From contig JAEYTO010000041.1 of NCBI GenBank assembly GCA_023433925.1, forward strand, positions 7,953 to 71,952: DNA of 64,000 nt, read 5' to 3'. The notes under the pieces are model-generated. The model saw nothing but the letters and a program-made list of their open reading frames with translations, did not search any database and had not been told where the DNA came from. The DNA comes from Pseudomonadota bacterium (lineage in GTDB: Bacteria > Desulfobacterota > Desulfovibrionia > Desulfovibrionales > Desulfovibrionaceae). The position numbers were made by a program, and so were the translations under genes. Below are positions 40,394 through 49,045 of this stretch, in pieces. Position 1 is the first letter of the stretch; each line of letters starts with the position of its first letter.

Positions 40394-41122
40394 ATGCAGG
40401 AACGCACGATCGCCCTCGTCACTGGAGCCAGCAAAGGCATCGGCGCAGCCATCGCCGTGGCCCTGGCCGAGGACGGCTTCGACATCTGGCTCAACTACCG
40501 CGGCGACCATGCGGCGGCCTCGGCCGTGCGGGCCGATATCGAGGCCAGGGGCGCGGCCTGCGTCCCGCTGCCCTTCGACGTGGCGGACGGCGAGGCGGTC
40601 AAGGCGGCCCTGGAGCCGTTACTGGCCAAGGCCGTGCCCTTCGCGGTGATCAACAACGCGGGCTTCGCCAAGGATGGCCTCCTGCCGCTCATGCCGCCCG
40701 AGGCATGGAAGGGAGTGCTCTCCGTGCATCTGGATGGCTTCTACAACGTGACCCGCGCGGTGCTGCCGCTCATGCTGCGCAAGCGCACGGGCCGCGTGGT
40801 GAGCATCGTGTCCACCTCGGGCCAGAGCGGCATGGCCGGCCAGACGAACTACTCCGCCGCCAAGGCCGGGCTCATCGGCGCCACCAAGGCCCTGGCCTCC
40901 GAGGTGGCCAGGCGCAACATCCTGGTCAATGCCGTGGCTCCGGGTTTCATCGAGACAGAGATGATCAAGGACCTGCCGCGGGAGCACATCCTGCCGCGCA
41001 TTCCCCTCGGCCGCGTGGGCACGACCAGGGAGGTGGCCGACGCGGTCAGCTTCCTCTGCTCCGACAAGGCCACCTACATCACCGGCCAGGTCCTGTCCGT
41101 CAACGGCGGAATCTACATGTAG
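40394..41122 (+). CDS. fabG: 3-oxoacyl-ACP reductase (FabG-like ketoreductase)
   Basis: This 242-residue short-chain dehydrogenase/reductase reduces beta-ketoacyl-ACP with NAD(P)H. It shows VTGASKGIGAAI (residues 9-20), NNAGFAKDGLL (87-97) and the active-site Ser/Tyr/Lys (SIVSTSGQSG around 140, Tyr153 and Lys157 in NYSAAKAG). It heads the main rightward operon and has AAAGGGAA before the ATG. It corresponds to the ketoreductase ApeQ of aryl-polyene systems, and is more likely dedicated to this pathway than to housekeeping fatty-acid synthesis, as the rest of the operon is specialised. Confidence 0.9.
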   Translation: MQERTIALVTGASKGIGAAIAVALAEDGFDIWLNYRGDHAAASAVRADIEARGAACVPLPFDVADGEAVKAALEPLLAKAVPFAVINNAGFAKDGLLPLMPPEAWKGVLSVHLDGFYNVTRAVLPLMLRKRTGRVVSIVSTSGQSGMAGQTNYSAAKAGLIGATKALASEVARRNILVNAVAPGFIETEMIKDLPREHILPRIPLGRVGTTREVADAVSFLCSDKATYITGQVLSVNGGIYM

Positions 41123-41158
41123 CTTCCGGGCCGTCCCGACAGCCTCAAGAGTTCACGC

Positions 41159-42376
41159 ATGCACAGGGTAGCAATCACAGGCATAGGCATCGTCTCCTGC
41201 CTTGGCCATGAGATCGATTCGGTGGCCCAGGCTCTGTACCGGGGCGCCTCCGGCATCACGGTGGACGAGGAGCGCGTGCGGCTGGGCTTCCGCAGTCCGC
41301 TAAGCGGGCGCATCCAGGACTTCGACCCCTCGGCGCGGCTGTCGCGCAAGCAGCTCAAGAGCATGCCCGACTTCGCGGCCTGGGCCCATGCCTCGGCCGT
41401 GGACGCACTGGAGATGTCCGGCCTCGCGCCCGAGGACCTGCGCAATCCCGAGTCAGGCCTCATCTTCGGCAACGACTCGACTTGCGTGGCCTGCGTGGAG
41501 CAGGTCGAGCAGCTCAAGGCCGGCGGCGAGACCGCGCGCATCGGCAGCGGGCACATCTTCCGGGCCATGAACTCCACGGTGACCATGAATCTGAACGTGC
41601 TCCTGGGCACGCGCGGGGCCTGCTGGACCATCAGCTCGGCCTGCTCCAGCGGCGGCCATGCCGTGGGCCAGGCCGCGGACCTCATCGCCCTGGGCCGCCA
41701 GGATCGCGTCATCTGCGGCGGCGCCCAGGAGATCTCCTGGCAGTCCATATGCAGCTTCGACGGCCTGGGCGCGTTCTCCACGCGCACGGACGCGCCGAGC
41801 AAAGCCAGCCGCCCCTTCGACGCCGGCCGGGACGGCCTTGTGCCTGGAGGCGGCGCGGCGGCCATCCTGCTGGAGCGCCGGGACCTGGCCGAGAAGCGCG
41901 GCGCGCGAATTTTGGGTGAGATCGTGGGCTACGGCTTCTCCTCGGACGGCGAGCACCTGTCCAAGCCGAGCGCCCACGGCCTGGGCACGTCCATGGCCAT
42001 GGCCGTCAAGAACGCGGACCTCTCGCCGACGGACATCGACTACATCTGCGCCCACGCCACATCCACGCCCGCGGGCGACGCCGTGGAGGCCCAGGCCATC
42101 GCGGGCTTCTTCGGAGAGAAGACCCCGCCCGTATCCTCGCTCAAGTCCATGACCGGTCATGAGCTGTGGATGTCCGGGGCCTCGCAGGTGGTCTACACGA
42201 CCATCATGGCCATGAAGGGCTTCCTGGCTCCCAACGTGAACTTCGAGCGCGGCGACGAGCACACTTCCAGGCTAAACGTCATCACGACCCCTCTGGAGCG
42301 CGGACCGCGCCTGGCCCTGCTCAACTCCGCCGGCTTCGGCGGCACGAACTCCAGCCTCGTGCTGCATTTCGGCTAA
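41159..42376 (+). CDS. Beta-ketoacyl-ACP synthase (FabF-like), active
   Basis: This 405-residue condensing enzyme has an intact triad: Cys162 in ISSACSSGG, His299 in ICAHATSTP and His334 in KSMTGHELW, with Lys329. It differs from housekeeping FabF at the second His motif (GHELWMSGA instead of GHTLGAAGA), suggesting a specialised chain range. Thirty-six bases follow fabG and fifteen precede the FAD oxidoreductase gene, so it is the second cistron. Probable role: elongation of the polyene or acyl chain, perhaps paired with one of the Cys-less homologues. Confidence 0.9.
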   Translation: MHRVAITGIGIVSCLGHEIDSVAQALYRGASGITVDEERVRLGFRSPLSGRIQDFDPSARLSRKQLKSMPDFAAWAHASAVDALEMSGLAPEDLRNPESGLIFGNDSTCVACVEQVEQLKAGGETARIGSGHIFRAMNSTVTMNLNVLLGTRGACWTISSACSSGGHAVGQAADLIALGRQDRVICGGAQEISWQSICSFDGLGAFSTRTDAPSKASRPFDAGRDGLVPGGGAAAILLERRDLAEKRGARILGEIVGYGFSSDGEHLSKPSAHGLGTSMAMAVKNADLSPTDIDYICAHATSTPAGDAVEAQAIAGFFGEKTPPVSSLKSMTGHELWMSGASQVVYTTIMAMKGFLAPNVNFERGDEHTSRLNVITTPLERGPRLALLNSAGFGGTNSSLVLHFG

Positions 42377-42390
42377 AAAACAGGACCACC

Positions 42391-43878
42391 ATGCGCGCGG
42401 ACTTCACGGTCATCGGCTCGGGCATGTCCGGGCTCACGGCGGCCCTGGTGCTTGCCAGGCACGGCCGCTCGGTCATCCTCGTCGAGCGCCATCGCAAGCC
42501 CGCGCCCATCCTGCGGGGCTTCAAGCGCCAGGACATCTATTTCGACACGGGCTTCCACTATGCCGGCAGCCTGGGCGACGGCGAGATCCTGGACAGGTAT
42601 TTCCGCTACCTGGGTCTGGCTCCATATCTGCGCAGGATTCCGCTCAACCCGGAAGCCTTCGATGTCCTGCGCTACACCGAGCCCGCCTTCGATTTCGGAT
42701 TTCCCTGCGGTCCCGAGCGGGTGCGGGAAGCCTTCGGGCGCGCCTTCCCGGCCGAGCGCGCCGGCATGGACCGCTTCCTCGACGCCGTGCGAGCGGCCTT
42801 CGACAGTTCCCCATACCTCAATCTGGGGCTCGCCTACGAACCCCGGCACGCCTTTCCGGAGCTGGATAATGAAAGCCTGGGCGACGTGCTGCGCCGGCTC
42901 TTCTCCGACGAGACGTGCCGCAGCCTGCTTGGGGTGCACTGCCTGCTCCACGGCTCGGCGCCGGCTGAGGTGCCCTTCAATCTGCACGCCCGCGTGATCG
43001 GCTCCTATTTCGAGACGGTCTGCGCCCTGGAGGGCGGCGGCCGATCACTGGTGGAGGCCTGCCTCGCGGAGCTGGAGAGCCTAGGCGTGCCCGTGCTCTG
43101 CGGCCGGGAGGCCGTGGCGCTGGAGGCCTCGGACGACGCGCTGACCGGCGTGCGCCTGGCCGACGGCGAGGTCATCTCCTGCGGCGGCTGCATCGCCACG
43201 CTCCATCCGGGCAACCTAGTGTCCATGCTGCCCCAAGGGATTTTCCGCCAGAGCTACCTGCGCAGGCTGACGGAGCTGGAGGAGACGCCCTCGGCGTACA
43301 TGCTCTTCGGCCGGCTGGACAACCCGCCCAAGGCGCTCCTCGACCGCAACTTCTTCATCCTGCCCAGGCAGGACATCGACAGCTACTTTCGGGCTGAGAC
43401 GCCCCTGGAGGAGCGGCCCCTCTACATATCCGCCTCGCACGGCGGAGGCTCGGAGACTGGCCGGACCGGCGTGATCATCATCTCTCGCGCCTTCCCGCGC
43501 GAGGTGCAGGCCTGGAAGGACTCGCGGCTGGGCTCCAGGCCGCGGGAGTACGTGGAATTCAAGCGCGAGGCCATGGCGCGCATCCAGGATTTGGCCGAGC
43601 GGCACTGCCCCGAGCTGTCCGGCCTGACCCTGCTGGAAGGCGCCACCCCGCTGACCTTCCGCGACTATGAGAACACGCCCATGGGCGGCCTCTACGGGGC
43701 CAAGCACAAGGTGAGGCAGAGCAACCCCCTGCCGCGCACCAAACTCAAGGGCCTGTACCTGGCCGGCCAGTCCATCGTCGCCCCAGGCGTGCTCGGCGCG
43801 CTCATCTCCGCGGTTGTGGCTTGCGGCAACGTGCTGGGGGCCGAGAACATCCTGCAAGGACTACGCGAATGCGCCTGA
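42391..43878 (+). CDS. FAD-dependent oxidoreductase of the CrtI/phytoene desaturase-retinol saturase type
   Basis: This 495-residue flavoprotein has an N-terminal dinucleotide-binding motif (VIGSGMSGLTAALVLARHG, 7-25, then VERH) and the C-terminal FAD/substrate region LKGLYLAGQSIVAPGVLGAL, with a final segment close to that of CrtI-like desaturases. These enzymes insert or saturate double bases of conjugated chains. Its position between two ketosynthase genes, overlapping the second by 10 bp, argues for oxidation or desaturation of the growing or finished acyl chain. ATG 42391 follows AGGA. Alternatives are retinol-saturase-like isomerases; the direction of chemistry cannot be read from sequence. 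Confidence 0.8.
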   Translation: MRADFTVIGSGMSGLTAALVLARHGRSVILVERHRKPAPILRGFKRQDIYFDTGFHYAGSLGDGEILDRYFRYLGLAPYLRRIPLNPEAFDVLRYTEPAFDFGFPCGPERVREAFGRAFPAERAGMDRFLDAVRAAFDSSPYLNLGLAYEPRHAFPELDNESLGDVLRRLFSDETCRSLLGVHCLLHGSAPAEVPFNLHARVIGSYFETVCALEGGGRSLVEACLAELESLGVPVLCGREAVALEASDDALTGVRLADGEVISCGGCIATLHPGNLVSMLPQGIFRQSYLRRLTELEETPSAYMLFGRLDNPPKALLDRNFFILPRQDIDSYFRAETPLEERPLYISASHGGGSETGRTGVIIISRAFPREVQAWKDSRLGSRPREYVEFKREAMARIQDLAERHCPELSGLTLLEGATPLTFRDYENTPMGGLYGAKHKVRQSNPLPRTKLKGLYLAGQSIVAPGVLGALISAVVACGNVLGAENILQGLRECA

Positions 43879-45101
43879 ACCGAGTCGTCGTCACGGGCGT
43901 CGGCGCCGTGAGCCCCCTGGGCTTTGGCGCGGACGAGCTCATGAAAGGCCTCATCCAGGGCCGCAGCGGCATCTCCCGCGTGGAGACGCTGCGCCAGGTC
44001 CAGGGCTTGCGCTGCCTGGTCGCCGGCCTGGCGCCCGAGGCGGAGCCCAAGCTCATCGACCGCAAGTTCCGGCGCTCCATGTCGCCCATGTCGATCTACG
44101 CCACCCAGGCCTGCCGCGAGGCCCTGGCGCAGGCCGGCGTGATCGAGGAAACCCTGGCCGGCGGCCGCCTGGGCGTGTGCATCGGCTCGACCATCGGCAG
44201 CCCCCACACCTATGAGGAGTTCTTCGCGGACTACCTCAAGGACTTCTCCCTGGAACGGGTCAAGTCGACCATGTTCTTCAAGATCATGGGCCATAGCTGC
44301 GCGGCCAACGTGGCCCAGATCCTGGGTGTCAAGGGCCGGGTCATGGCCCCGTCCGCGGCCTGCGCCACCGGCGTGCAGACCGTGGGCCTGGGCGCCGAGA
44401 CCATCGCCCTGGGCAAGCAGGACATGATGCTCTGCGGCGGCGCCGACGAACTGCACCCGCTCACCGTGGCCACCTTCGACATCATCAACGCGGCCTCCAC
44501 ACGCTACAACGACCGGCCGGCGAGCACGCCCAGGCCCTTCGATCAGGACCGCGACGGCACGGTCTGCTCCGAAGGTTGCGGCATCCTGCTCCTGGAATCC
44601 CTGGACTCGGCCAGACGGCGCGGGGCGCGCATCCTGGGCGAGATCGCGGGCTTCGCCGCCACCTCGGACCCGACGAACATCTCCAATCCCGATCCCAAGG
44701 CCATCGCGGCCTGCATGCGCGCGGCCCTGGACGACGCCGGCATCGAGCCCGGCAAGGTGGACTACGTCAATGCCCACGCCACGGCCACGGAGCTTGGCGA
44801 CATCGCCGAGAGCGCGGCAGTGCACGAGCTGTTCGGCCAGCGGCCCATGGTCAGCAGCCTCAAGGGCAATCTGGGCCACTCCCTGGCCGCCAGCGGCGCC
44901 ATCGAGCTCATCGCCACCCTGGGCATGCTGGAACGCAACTTGCTTTTGCCTACTCTGAACCTGGATACCATCGATCCGCGCTGCGCGCCGGTCAGCTTCC
45001 TGCGGGAACCGGTCAATGCCCCGGCCGAAATCGCAGTGAAGAACAACTTTGCCCTTGGGGGCGTCAACGCATCGCTCATCGTGAGGAGATTCCATGACTG
45101 A
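43869..45101 (+). CDS. Beta-ketoacyl-ACP synthase (FabF-like), active
   Basis: This 410-residue condensing enzyme has Cys165 in APSAACATGVQ, His303 in VNAHATATE and His337 in LKGNLGHSLAASG, all intact. The overall length and the GARILGEIAGFAATSDPTNI segment are typical of FabF. The start ATG (43869) lies within the end of the FAD oxidoreductase gene, giving MRLNRVVVTGVGAVSPLG; an upstream in-frame start is rejected because the family begins here. Its stop overlaps the ACP gene by 8 bp, strongly suggesting that this KS and this ACP act together. Confidence 0.92.
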   Translation: MRLNRVVVTGVGAVSPLGFGADELMKGLIQGRSGISRVETLRQVQGLRCLVAGLAPEAEPKLIDRKFRRSMSPMSIYATQACREALAQAGVIEETLAGGRLGVCIGSTIGSPHTYEEFFADYLKDFSLERVKSTMFFKIMGHSCAANVAQILGVKGRVMAPSAACATGVQTVGLGAETIALGKQDMMLCGGADELHPLTVATFDIINAASTRYNDRPASTPRPFDQDRDGTVCSEGCGILLLESLDSARRRGARILGEIAGFAATSDPTNISNPDPKAIAACMRAALDDAGIEPGKVDYVNAHATATELGDIAESAAVHELFGQRPMVSSLKGNLGHSLAASGAIELIATLGMLERNLLLPTLNLDTIDPRCAPVSFLREPVNAPAEIAVKNNFALGGVNASLIVRRFHD

Positions 45102-45351
45102 CCGCGAAGTCATCGACATTGTCAACAAGGCCTTGGCCGAGGAGTTCGAGCTGGACGAGGCCGACATGAAGCCCGAGGCCACCCTCTACGAGGATCTGGA
45201 GCTGGACAGCCTGGACGCCGTGGACATGGTCATCGTCCTGGAGAACGCCTTCGGCTGCAAGTTGCGCGACGAGGAGGCCATCCGCTCCATCCGCACCCTG
45301 GACGACCTGTACAAATTCATCCTCAAAAAGAAGGCGGCCATGACGGCCTGA
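45094..45351 (+). CDS. Acyl carrier protein, first
   Basis: An 85-residue acidic four-helix carrier protein with the phosphopantetheine attachment site Ser39 in LELDSLDAVDMVI. It has a slightly longer C-terminus (ILKKKAAMTA) than housekeeping AcpP. It holds intermediates as thioesters for the ketosynthases and reductase of this cluster. It overlaps the upstream KS; after it comes a 77-bp spacer with no hairpin. Confidence 0.93.
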   Translation: MTDREVIDIVNKALAEEFELDEADMKPEATLYEDLELDSLDAVDMVIVLENAFGCKLRDEEAIRSIRTLDDLYKFILKKKAAMTA

Positions 45352-45428
45352 GCCCTCTTCCGCCGCACCTGGCCGACGGCTTGTTGGCTTCGGAGCGGCG
45401 GCCGAGGCGCCTTCACTGGATTTTTGAC

Positions 45429-46220
45429 ATGCCCCGCCCGCTCACCCTGCGCACGGCGCTCATGAACGCCTGGATGTACCCCGGTCTCCTCTTGCTGACC
45501 GCGTGCTCCATTGCGCTCTTCGTCGTTCTCCACCCGCTCTGCCGCCTGCGCGGCTTGAGCCGGGGCCAGAGCGTGCGCCTGCTCATCTGGGTCTACGGCA
45601 GGGCCTGGATGCTTCTTACGCGGCCCTTCGCGAGCTTCAGGCGCGAAGGCTTCGAGCACCTGGCCGCGCAACGGCCGGCGATCCTCGTGTGCAATCACCT
45701 GTCCTTTTTCGACATCTACTGCATGGGCGGCCTGCCCTGCTGGGACGTCGTCTTCACCGTGCGGGCTTGGCCGTTCAGGATGTTCTGGTACGCGCCGTTC
45801 ATGCGCATGGCCGAATACGTGGACATGGAGACCGACGGCATTGACGCCGGGCTCGCGCGTTGCAGGGCCCAACTCGCCAAGGGCGCCACGGTGCTCTTCT
45901 TCCCCGAGGGGCATCGCAGCCGCGATGGCGGGCTGCAGCGTTTCCATTCCGGGGCCTTCCGCTTGTCCCGGGAGACCGGCGTGCCCATCGTGCCCCTGTG
46001 CCTGACCGGCACGGACGATCTCCTGCCCGCCGGCTCCCTGCGCATGGCTCCCGCGCGCATCAGGATGCGCGCGCTCGCGCCCGTGCGCCCGGAGCGCTTT
46101 CCGGGCGAATCCGGCCACATGACCATGCGCAAGGAAGTCAGGCGGCGCATGGCCGCCGAGTTGGAGGCCATGCGCCGAGGCGAACCCCGCGTGACGAAGG
46201 AGGAGCTGGCATGTTCGTGA
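45429..46220 (+). CDS. 1-acyl-glycerol-3-phosphate-type acyltransferase (PlsC family)
   Basis: This 263-residue membrane-bound acyltransferase has an N-terminal hydrophobic helix (YPGLLLLTACSIALFVVLHP), the catalytic motif NHLSFFD (His90, Asp95) and FPEGHRSRDGG (about 156-166). It probably transfers an acyl or polyene chain from ACP to a lipid acceptor, the role of the LPLAT members of APE clusters. The start is ATG 45429, though TTG codons at 45381 and 45384 could give a longer form and no site is strong. The stop overlaps the ligase gene start by 10 bp. Confidence 0.85.
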   Translation: MPRPLTLRTALMNAWMYPGLLLLTACSIALFVVLHPLCRLRGLSRGQSVRLLIWVYGRAWMLLTRPFASFRREGFEHLAAQRPAILVCNHLSFFDIYCMGGLPCWDVVFTVRAWPFRMFWYAPFMRMAEYVDMETDGIDAGLARCRAQLAKGATVLFFPEGHRSRDGGLQRFHSGAFRLSRETGVPIVPLCLTGTDDLLPAGSLRMAPARIRMRALAPVRPERFPGESGHMTMRKEVRRRMAAELEAMRRGEPRVTKEELACS

Positions 46221-47524
46221 CCCCGCAACGCGTGGATCTGGAGTTCGGCGACTGGTCGAGCATGGAGGCGGTCCGGGACGGCCTGATCCGCAGGCACGTG
46301 GCCCATGCGTCCGAGCGCTCGCCATTCTACCGGCGCCTGTTCGCCGAGCGCGGCATGGACCCTCGGGACGTGCGCACGGCCGCCGACCTCTCCGCGCTGC
46401 CCTTCACGCGCAAGGAGGACCTGGCCGCGCACGGTCCGGATTTCCTGTGCGTGGCGCGTTCCAAGGTGGTGGACTTCTGCCTGACCTCGGGCACCACGGC
46501 CAAGCCCGTGGTGTTCATGCAGACCGCGTCCGACCTGAGCCGGCTGGGCTATAACGAGGAGGTCTCCTTCCGCGCCGCGGGCGTGACCGAGAACGACACG
46601 GCGCTCATCGCCGCGGCCCTGGACCGCTGTTTCATGGCCGGCCTGGCCTATTTCCTGGGCCTGACCAGGCTGGGCGCCACGACGATTCGCGCCGGATCCA
46701 GCAGCGTGCCCGTGGTGGCCGAGCTGGTGCGCAATTATTCGCCAACGGTCCTGGTCGGCGTGCCGACGCTGCTCCTGGCCATCGCCGAGCGGCTGGCGAA
46801 CGAGGGCTTCGAGCCGGCCAGGGCAGGCGTGAAACGGCTCGTGTGCATCGGCGAGCCCTTGCGCAAGCCCGACTTCTCGCTCGCCCCCCTGGGCAGACGG
46901 CTCAAGGATCTGTGGCAAGCCGAGCTGTACTCGACCTATTCGAGCACCGAGCTGGCCACGACCTTCAGCGAGTGCGAAAAGGGGCTGGGCGGCCACGCCC
47001 ACCCGGATCTCGTGCACGTGGAGATCGTGGACGAAGAGGGAAACCCCGTCAGGCCGGGCCAGCCGGGAGAAGTCGTGGTCACGCCGCTCCAGGTGGAGGG
47101 CATGCCGCTTCTGCGCTATCGCACGGGCGACATCGCCACGCTGTACGACGAGCCCTGCCCCTGCGGCCGCAACTCTCCGCGCCTGGGGCCCATCCTGGGC
47201 CGCAAGAGCCAAGTGCTCAAGTACAAGGGCACCACGGTCTTCCCTCCGGCCATCTTCGCCGTGCTCCAGGAGATGCACGAGATACGCGGCTACTACCTCG
47301 AGGTCACGGACCGCTTCCAGCTCTCGGACCAGATCAGGGTCGTGGTGGGCGTGGACGGCGGCGGGCTCACCCCGCGCGCCGTGGCCGACAGGATCGCCTC
47401 CAGCGTGCGCGTCAGGCCCGAGGTCGTCTTCGACACGCCCGAGAACGTGGCCCGCAGGATCAACCAAACGGGCAAGCGCAAGGCAGTAACCTTCTTCGAC
47501 CTCCGGGAGGCCTCCCGTGACTGA
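46211..47524 (+). CDS. AMP-dependent acyl/aryl acid ligase (PaaK-like)
   Basis: This 437-residue adenylate-forming enzyme belongs to the phenylacetate-CoA ligase-like branch. The phosphate loop is LTSGTTAKPVVF (about 94-105). YSTYSSTELATTFSE near 240 and RYRTGDIATLYDEPCPCGRN near 300 follow, and the C-terminal lid begins GRKSQVLKYKGTTVFPPAIF. Such ligases activate aryl or short-chain carboxylic acids as CoA or ACP thioesters, which could supply the starter unit as ApeH does in aryl-polyene synthesis. No ammonia lyase is nearby to make a cinnamate-type starter, so the starter acid is unknown. The start overlaps the acyltransferase stop by 10 bp. Confidence 0.85.
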   Translation: MFVTPQRVDLEFGDWSSMEAVRDGLIRRHVAHASERSPFYRRLFAERGMDPRDVRTAADLSALPFTRKEDLAAHGPDFLCVARSKVVDFCLTSGTTAKPVVFMQTASDLSRLGYNEEVSFRAAGVTENDTALIAAALDRCFMAGLAYFLGLTRLGATTIRAGSSSVPVVAELVRNYSPTVLVGVPTLLLAIAERLANEGFEPARAGVKRLVCIGEPLRKPDFSLAPLGRRLKDLWQAELYSTYSSTELATTFSECEKGLGGHAHPDLVHVEIVDEEGNPVRPGQPGEVVVTPLQVEGMPLLRYRTGDIATLYDEPCPCGRNSPRLGPILGRKSQVLKYKGTTVFPPAIFAVLQEMHEIRGYYLEVTDRFQLSDQIRVVVGVDGGGLTPRAVADRIASSVRVRPEVVFDTPENVARRINQTGKRKAVTFFDLREASRD

Positions 47525-48578
47525 ATGCGTCCGTGAACGGAAGCTCTGGGGCTCCAACTTCAGCCCCGAGGACATCGCCGAGGCCCGCGACCGTTGCGGG
47601 CTGCTGACCATGGAGCTGGAGCTTAGCAGGGAGTGCAACCTGCGCTGCATCTACTGCTACTCCGAGGCCGGCGAGCCCCTCCAGAAAGAGCTGAAGCCCG
47701 CCGAGATATACGGCGTCGTGGACCAGGCCATCGCCCTGGGCGCCCGGCGCATCATCGTGCTCGGCGGCGGCGAGCCGCTGGTCTATCCCGGCGTCATGGA
47801 CATCGTGCGCTACCTGCACAGACGGGGCGTGGGCATCGACCTGTTCACCAACGGCACGCTCATCACCGCCGACATGGCCCGCGAATTCCGCGACATGGGC
47901 GTGCACCCGGTCATCAAGATGAACAGCCTGCGCGAGGACGTGCAGGACCTGCTCGCCGGCCGCAAGGGCGCGGCCAGGGAGATACGCCGCGGCTTCCAGC
48001 ACCTCGTGGACGCCGGTTATCCCGCCGAGGGGCTGCCCATGGGCGTGCAGAGCGTCGTCTGCCGCCAGAACCTGGCCGAGCTGCAGGAGATGTGGGCCTG
48101 GATTCGCGAGCGCGGCATGACCCCGTATTTCGAGATGATCACCCTCCAGGGCCGGGCCCGCAAGCACCCCGAGCTCGAAGTCGCGCCCGCCGAATTGCGC
48201 GCCGCCTTCGAGGAGCTTTCGCGCCTGGACCGCGAGCGCTTCGGCTTCGAGTGGGAGCCCCAGCCGCCCGTGGCCGGCCTGCGCTGCAACCGGCACAGCT
48301 ACACGTGCACGGTGACAGTGCTCGGGGACGTCATTCCCTGCCCGGGCGTGGACATCCCGGTGGGCAACATCCGCAAGCAGCCCCTGGCCGACATTCTCAA
48401 GGGCAGCGAGGTCATCCACAAGCTGCGCCACATCCGCGAGCACATCAAGGGCGCCTGCCGCGAGTGCGAGCACAACGACACCTGCTACGGCTGCCGGGGC
48501 ATGGCCTACCAGGCCACGGGCGACTACCTGGCCGCCGACCCCCTGTGCTGGCGCGCGAGCCAGAGAGGCAAGTCGTGA
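47517..48578 (+). CDS. Radical SAM protein with SPASM-type C-terminal iron-sulfur region
   Basis: This 353-residue radical-SAM enzyme has the 4Fe-4S/SAM motif CNLRCIYC (Cys40, Cys44, Cys47), the glycine-rich GGGEPLVYPG near residue 80 and SPASM-like C-terminal cysteines (CTVTVLGDVIPCPGVD, then CRECEHNDTCYGCRGMAY). SPASM members modify peptides, proteins or small substrates by hydrogen abstraction. No precursor peptide is visible next to it, and its cistron is tightly embedded (GTG start overlapping the ligase stop by 8 bp; stop overlapping the next gene by 4 bp), so it is part of this lipid pathway. Candidate tasks are starter-unit or carrier modification. Confidence 0.82.
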   Translation: MTECVRERKLWGSNFSPEDIAEARDRCGLLTMELELSRECNLRCIYCYSEAGEPLQKELKPAEIYGVVDQAIALGARRIIVLGGGEPLVYPGVMDIVRYLHRRGVGIDLFTNGTLITADMAREFRDMGVHPVIKMNSLREDVQDLLAGRKGAAREIRRGFQHLVDAGYPAEGLPMGVQSVVCRQNLAELQEMWAWIRERGMTPYFEMITLQGRARKHPELEVAPAELRAAFEELSRLDRERFGFEWEPQPPVAGLRCNRHSYTCTVTVLGDVIPCPGVDIPVGNIRKQPLADILKGSEVIHKLRHIREHIKGACRECEHNDTCYGCRGMAYQATGDYLAADPLCWRASQRGKS

Positions 48579-49045
48579 CGCTCCTTCCATCCGCCAAGCT
48601 GCCCGCCCTGCCCGTGGCCGCCGAGAGCCTCGTGCCCCATCGCGGCCCCATGCTGCTCATCGACCGCCTCGTGTCCTGCACGGGAGTGGGAGGCACGGTG
48701 GAGGCCCGCGTGAAGGCCGACAACCCCTTCCTTGGCCCGTCCGGCGAGCTGGAGCCCCTGGCGGCCGTGGAACTGCTGGCCCAGGCCTTCGCCGCCTGCA
48801 AGGGCTACGCGGACCTGGCCGACGGATCAGGACCGGGCAAGGGCTTCCTGGTGGGCGCGCGCAAGGTCGTGACCCATGACGTCGCCCGCGTGGGCGACGT
48901 GCTCCAGGTGAACGTGGCGGCCAAGGGCGAATTCGACGGCTTCGCCGTGGTCGAGGGCGAGGTCCGCCACGATGGCCGGCTCGTGGCCACGGGCAGCCTC
49001 AAGCTGTGGGTGCCGCGCGAGGGCCGGGCCGGGGAGGAGTGTTAG
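48575..49045 (+). CDS. Hotdog-fold beta-hydroxyacyl-ACP dehydratase (ApeP-like)
   Basis: This 156-residue protein carries LVPHRGPMLLIDRLVSCTG (about 19-37), the His-containing signature shared by ApeP-type and FabZ-like dehydratases, then ELEPLAAVELLAQAFAAC around the active-site helix. It would dehydrate beta-hydroxyacyl-ACP to leave a trans double bond, which repeated each cycle yields a polyene. It starts with GTG overlapping the radical-SAM gene by 4 bp, and LolA begins directly after its stop. A second hotdog dehydratase lies at 52876, and the two may form a heterodimer as ApeI-ApeP do. Confidence 0.83.
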   Translation: MTLLPSAKLPALPVAAESLVPHRGPMLLIDRLVSCTGVGGTVEARVKADNPFLGPSGELEPLAAVELLAQAFAACKGYADLADGSGPGKGFLVGARKVVTHDVARVGDVLQVNVAAKGEFDGFAVVEGEVRHDGRLVATGSLKLWVPREGRAGEEC

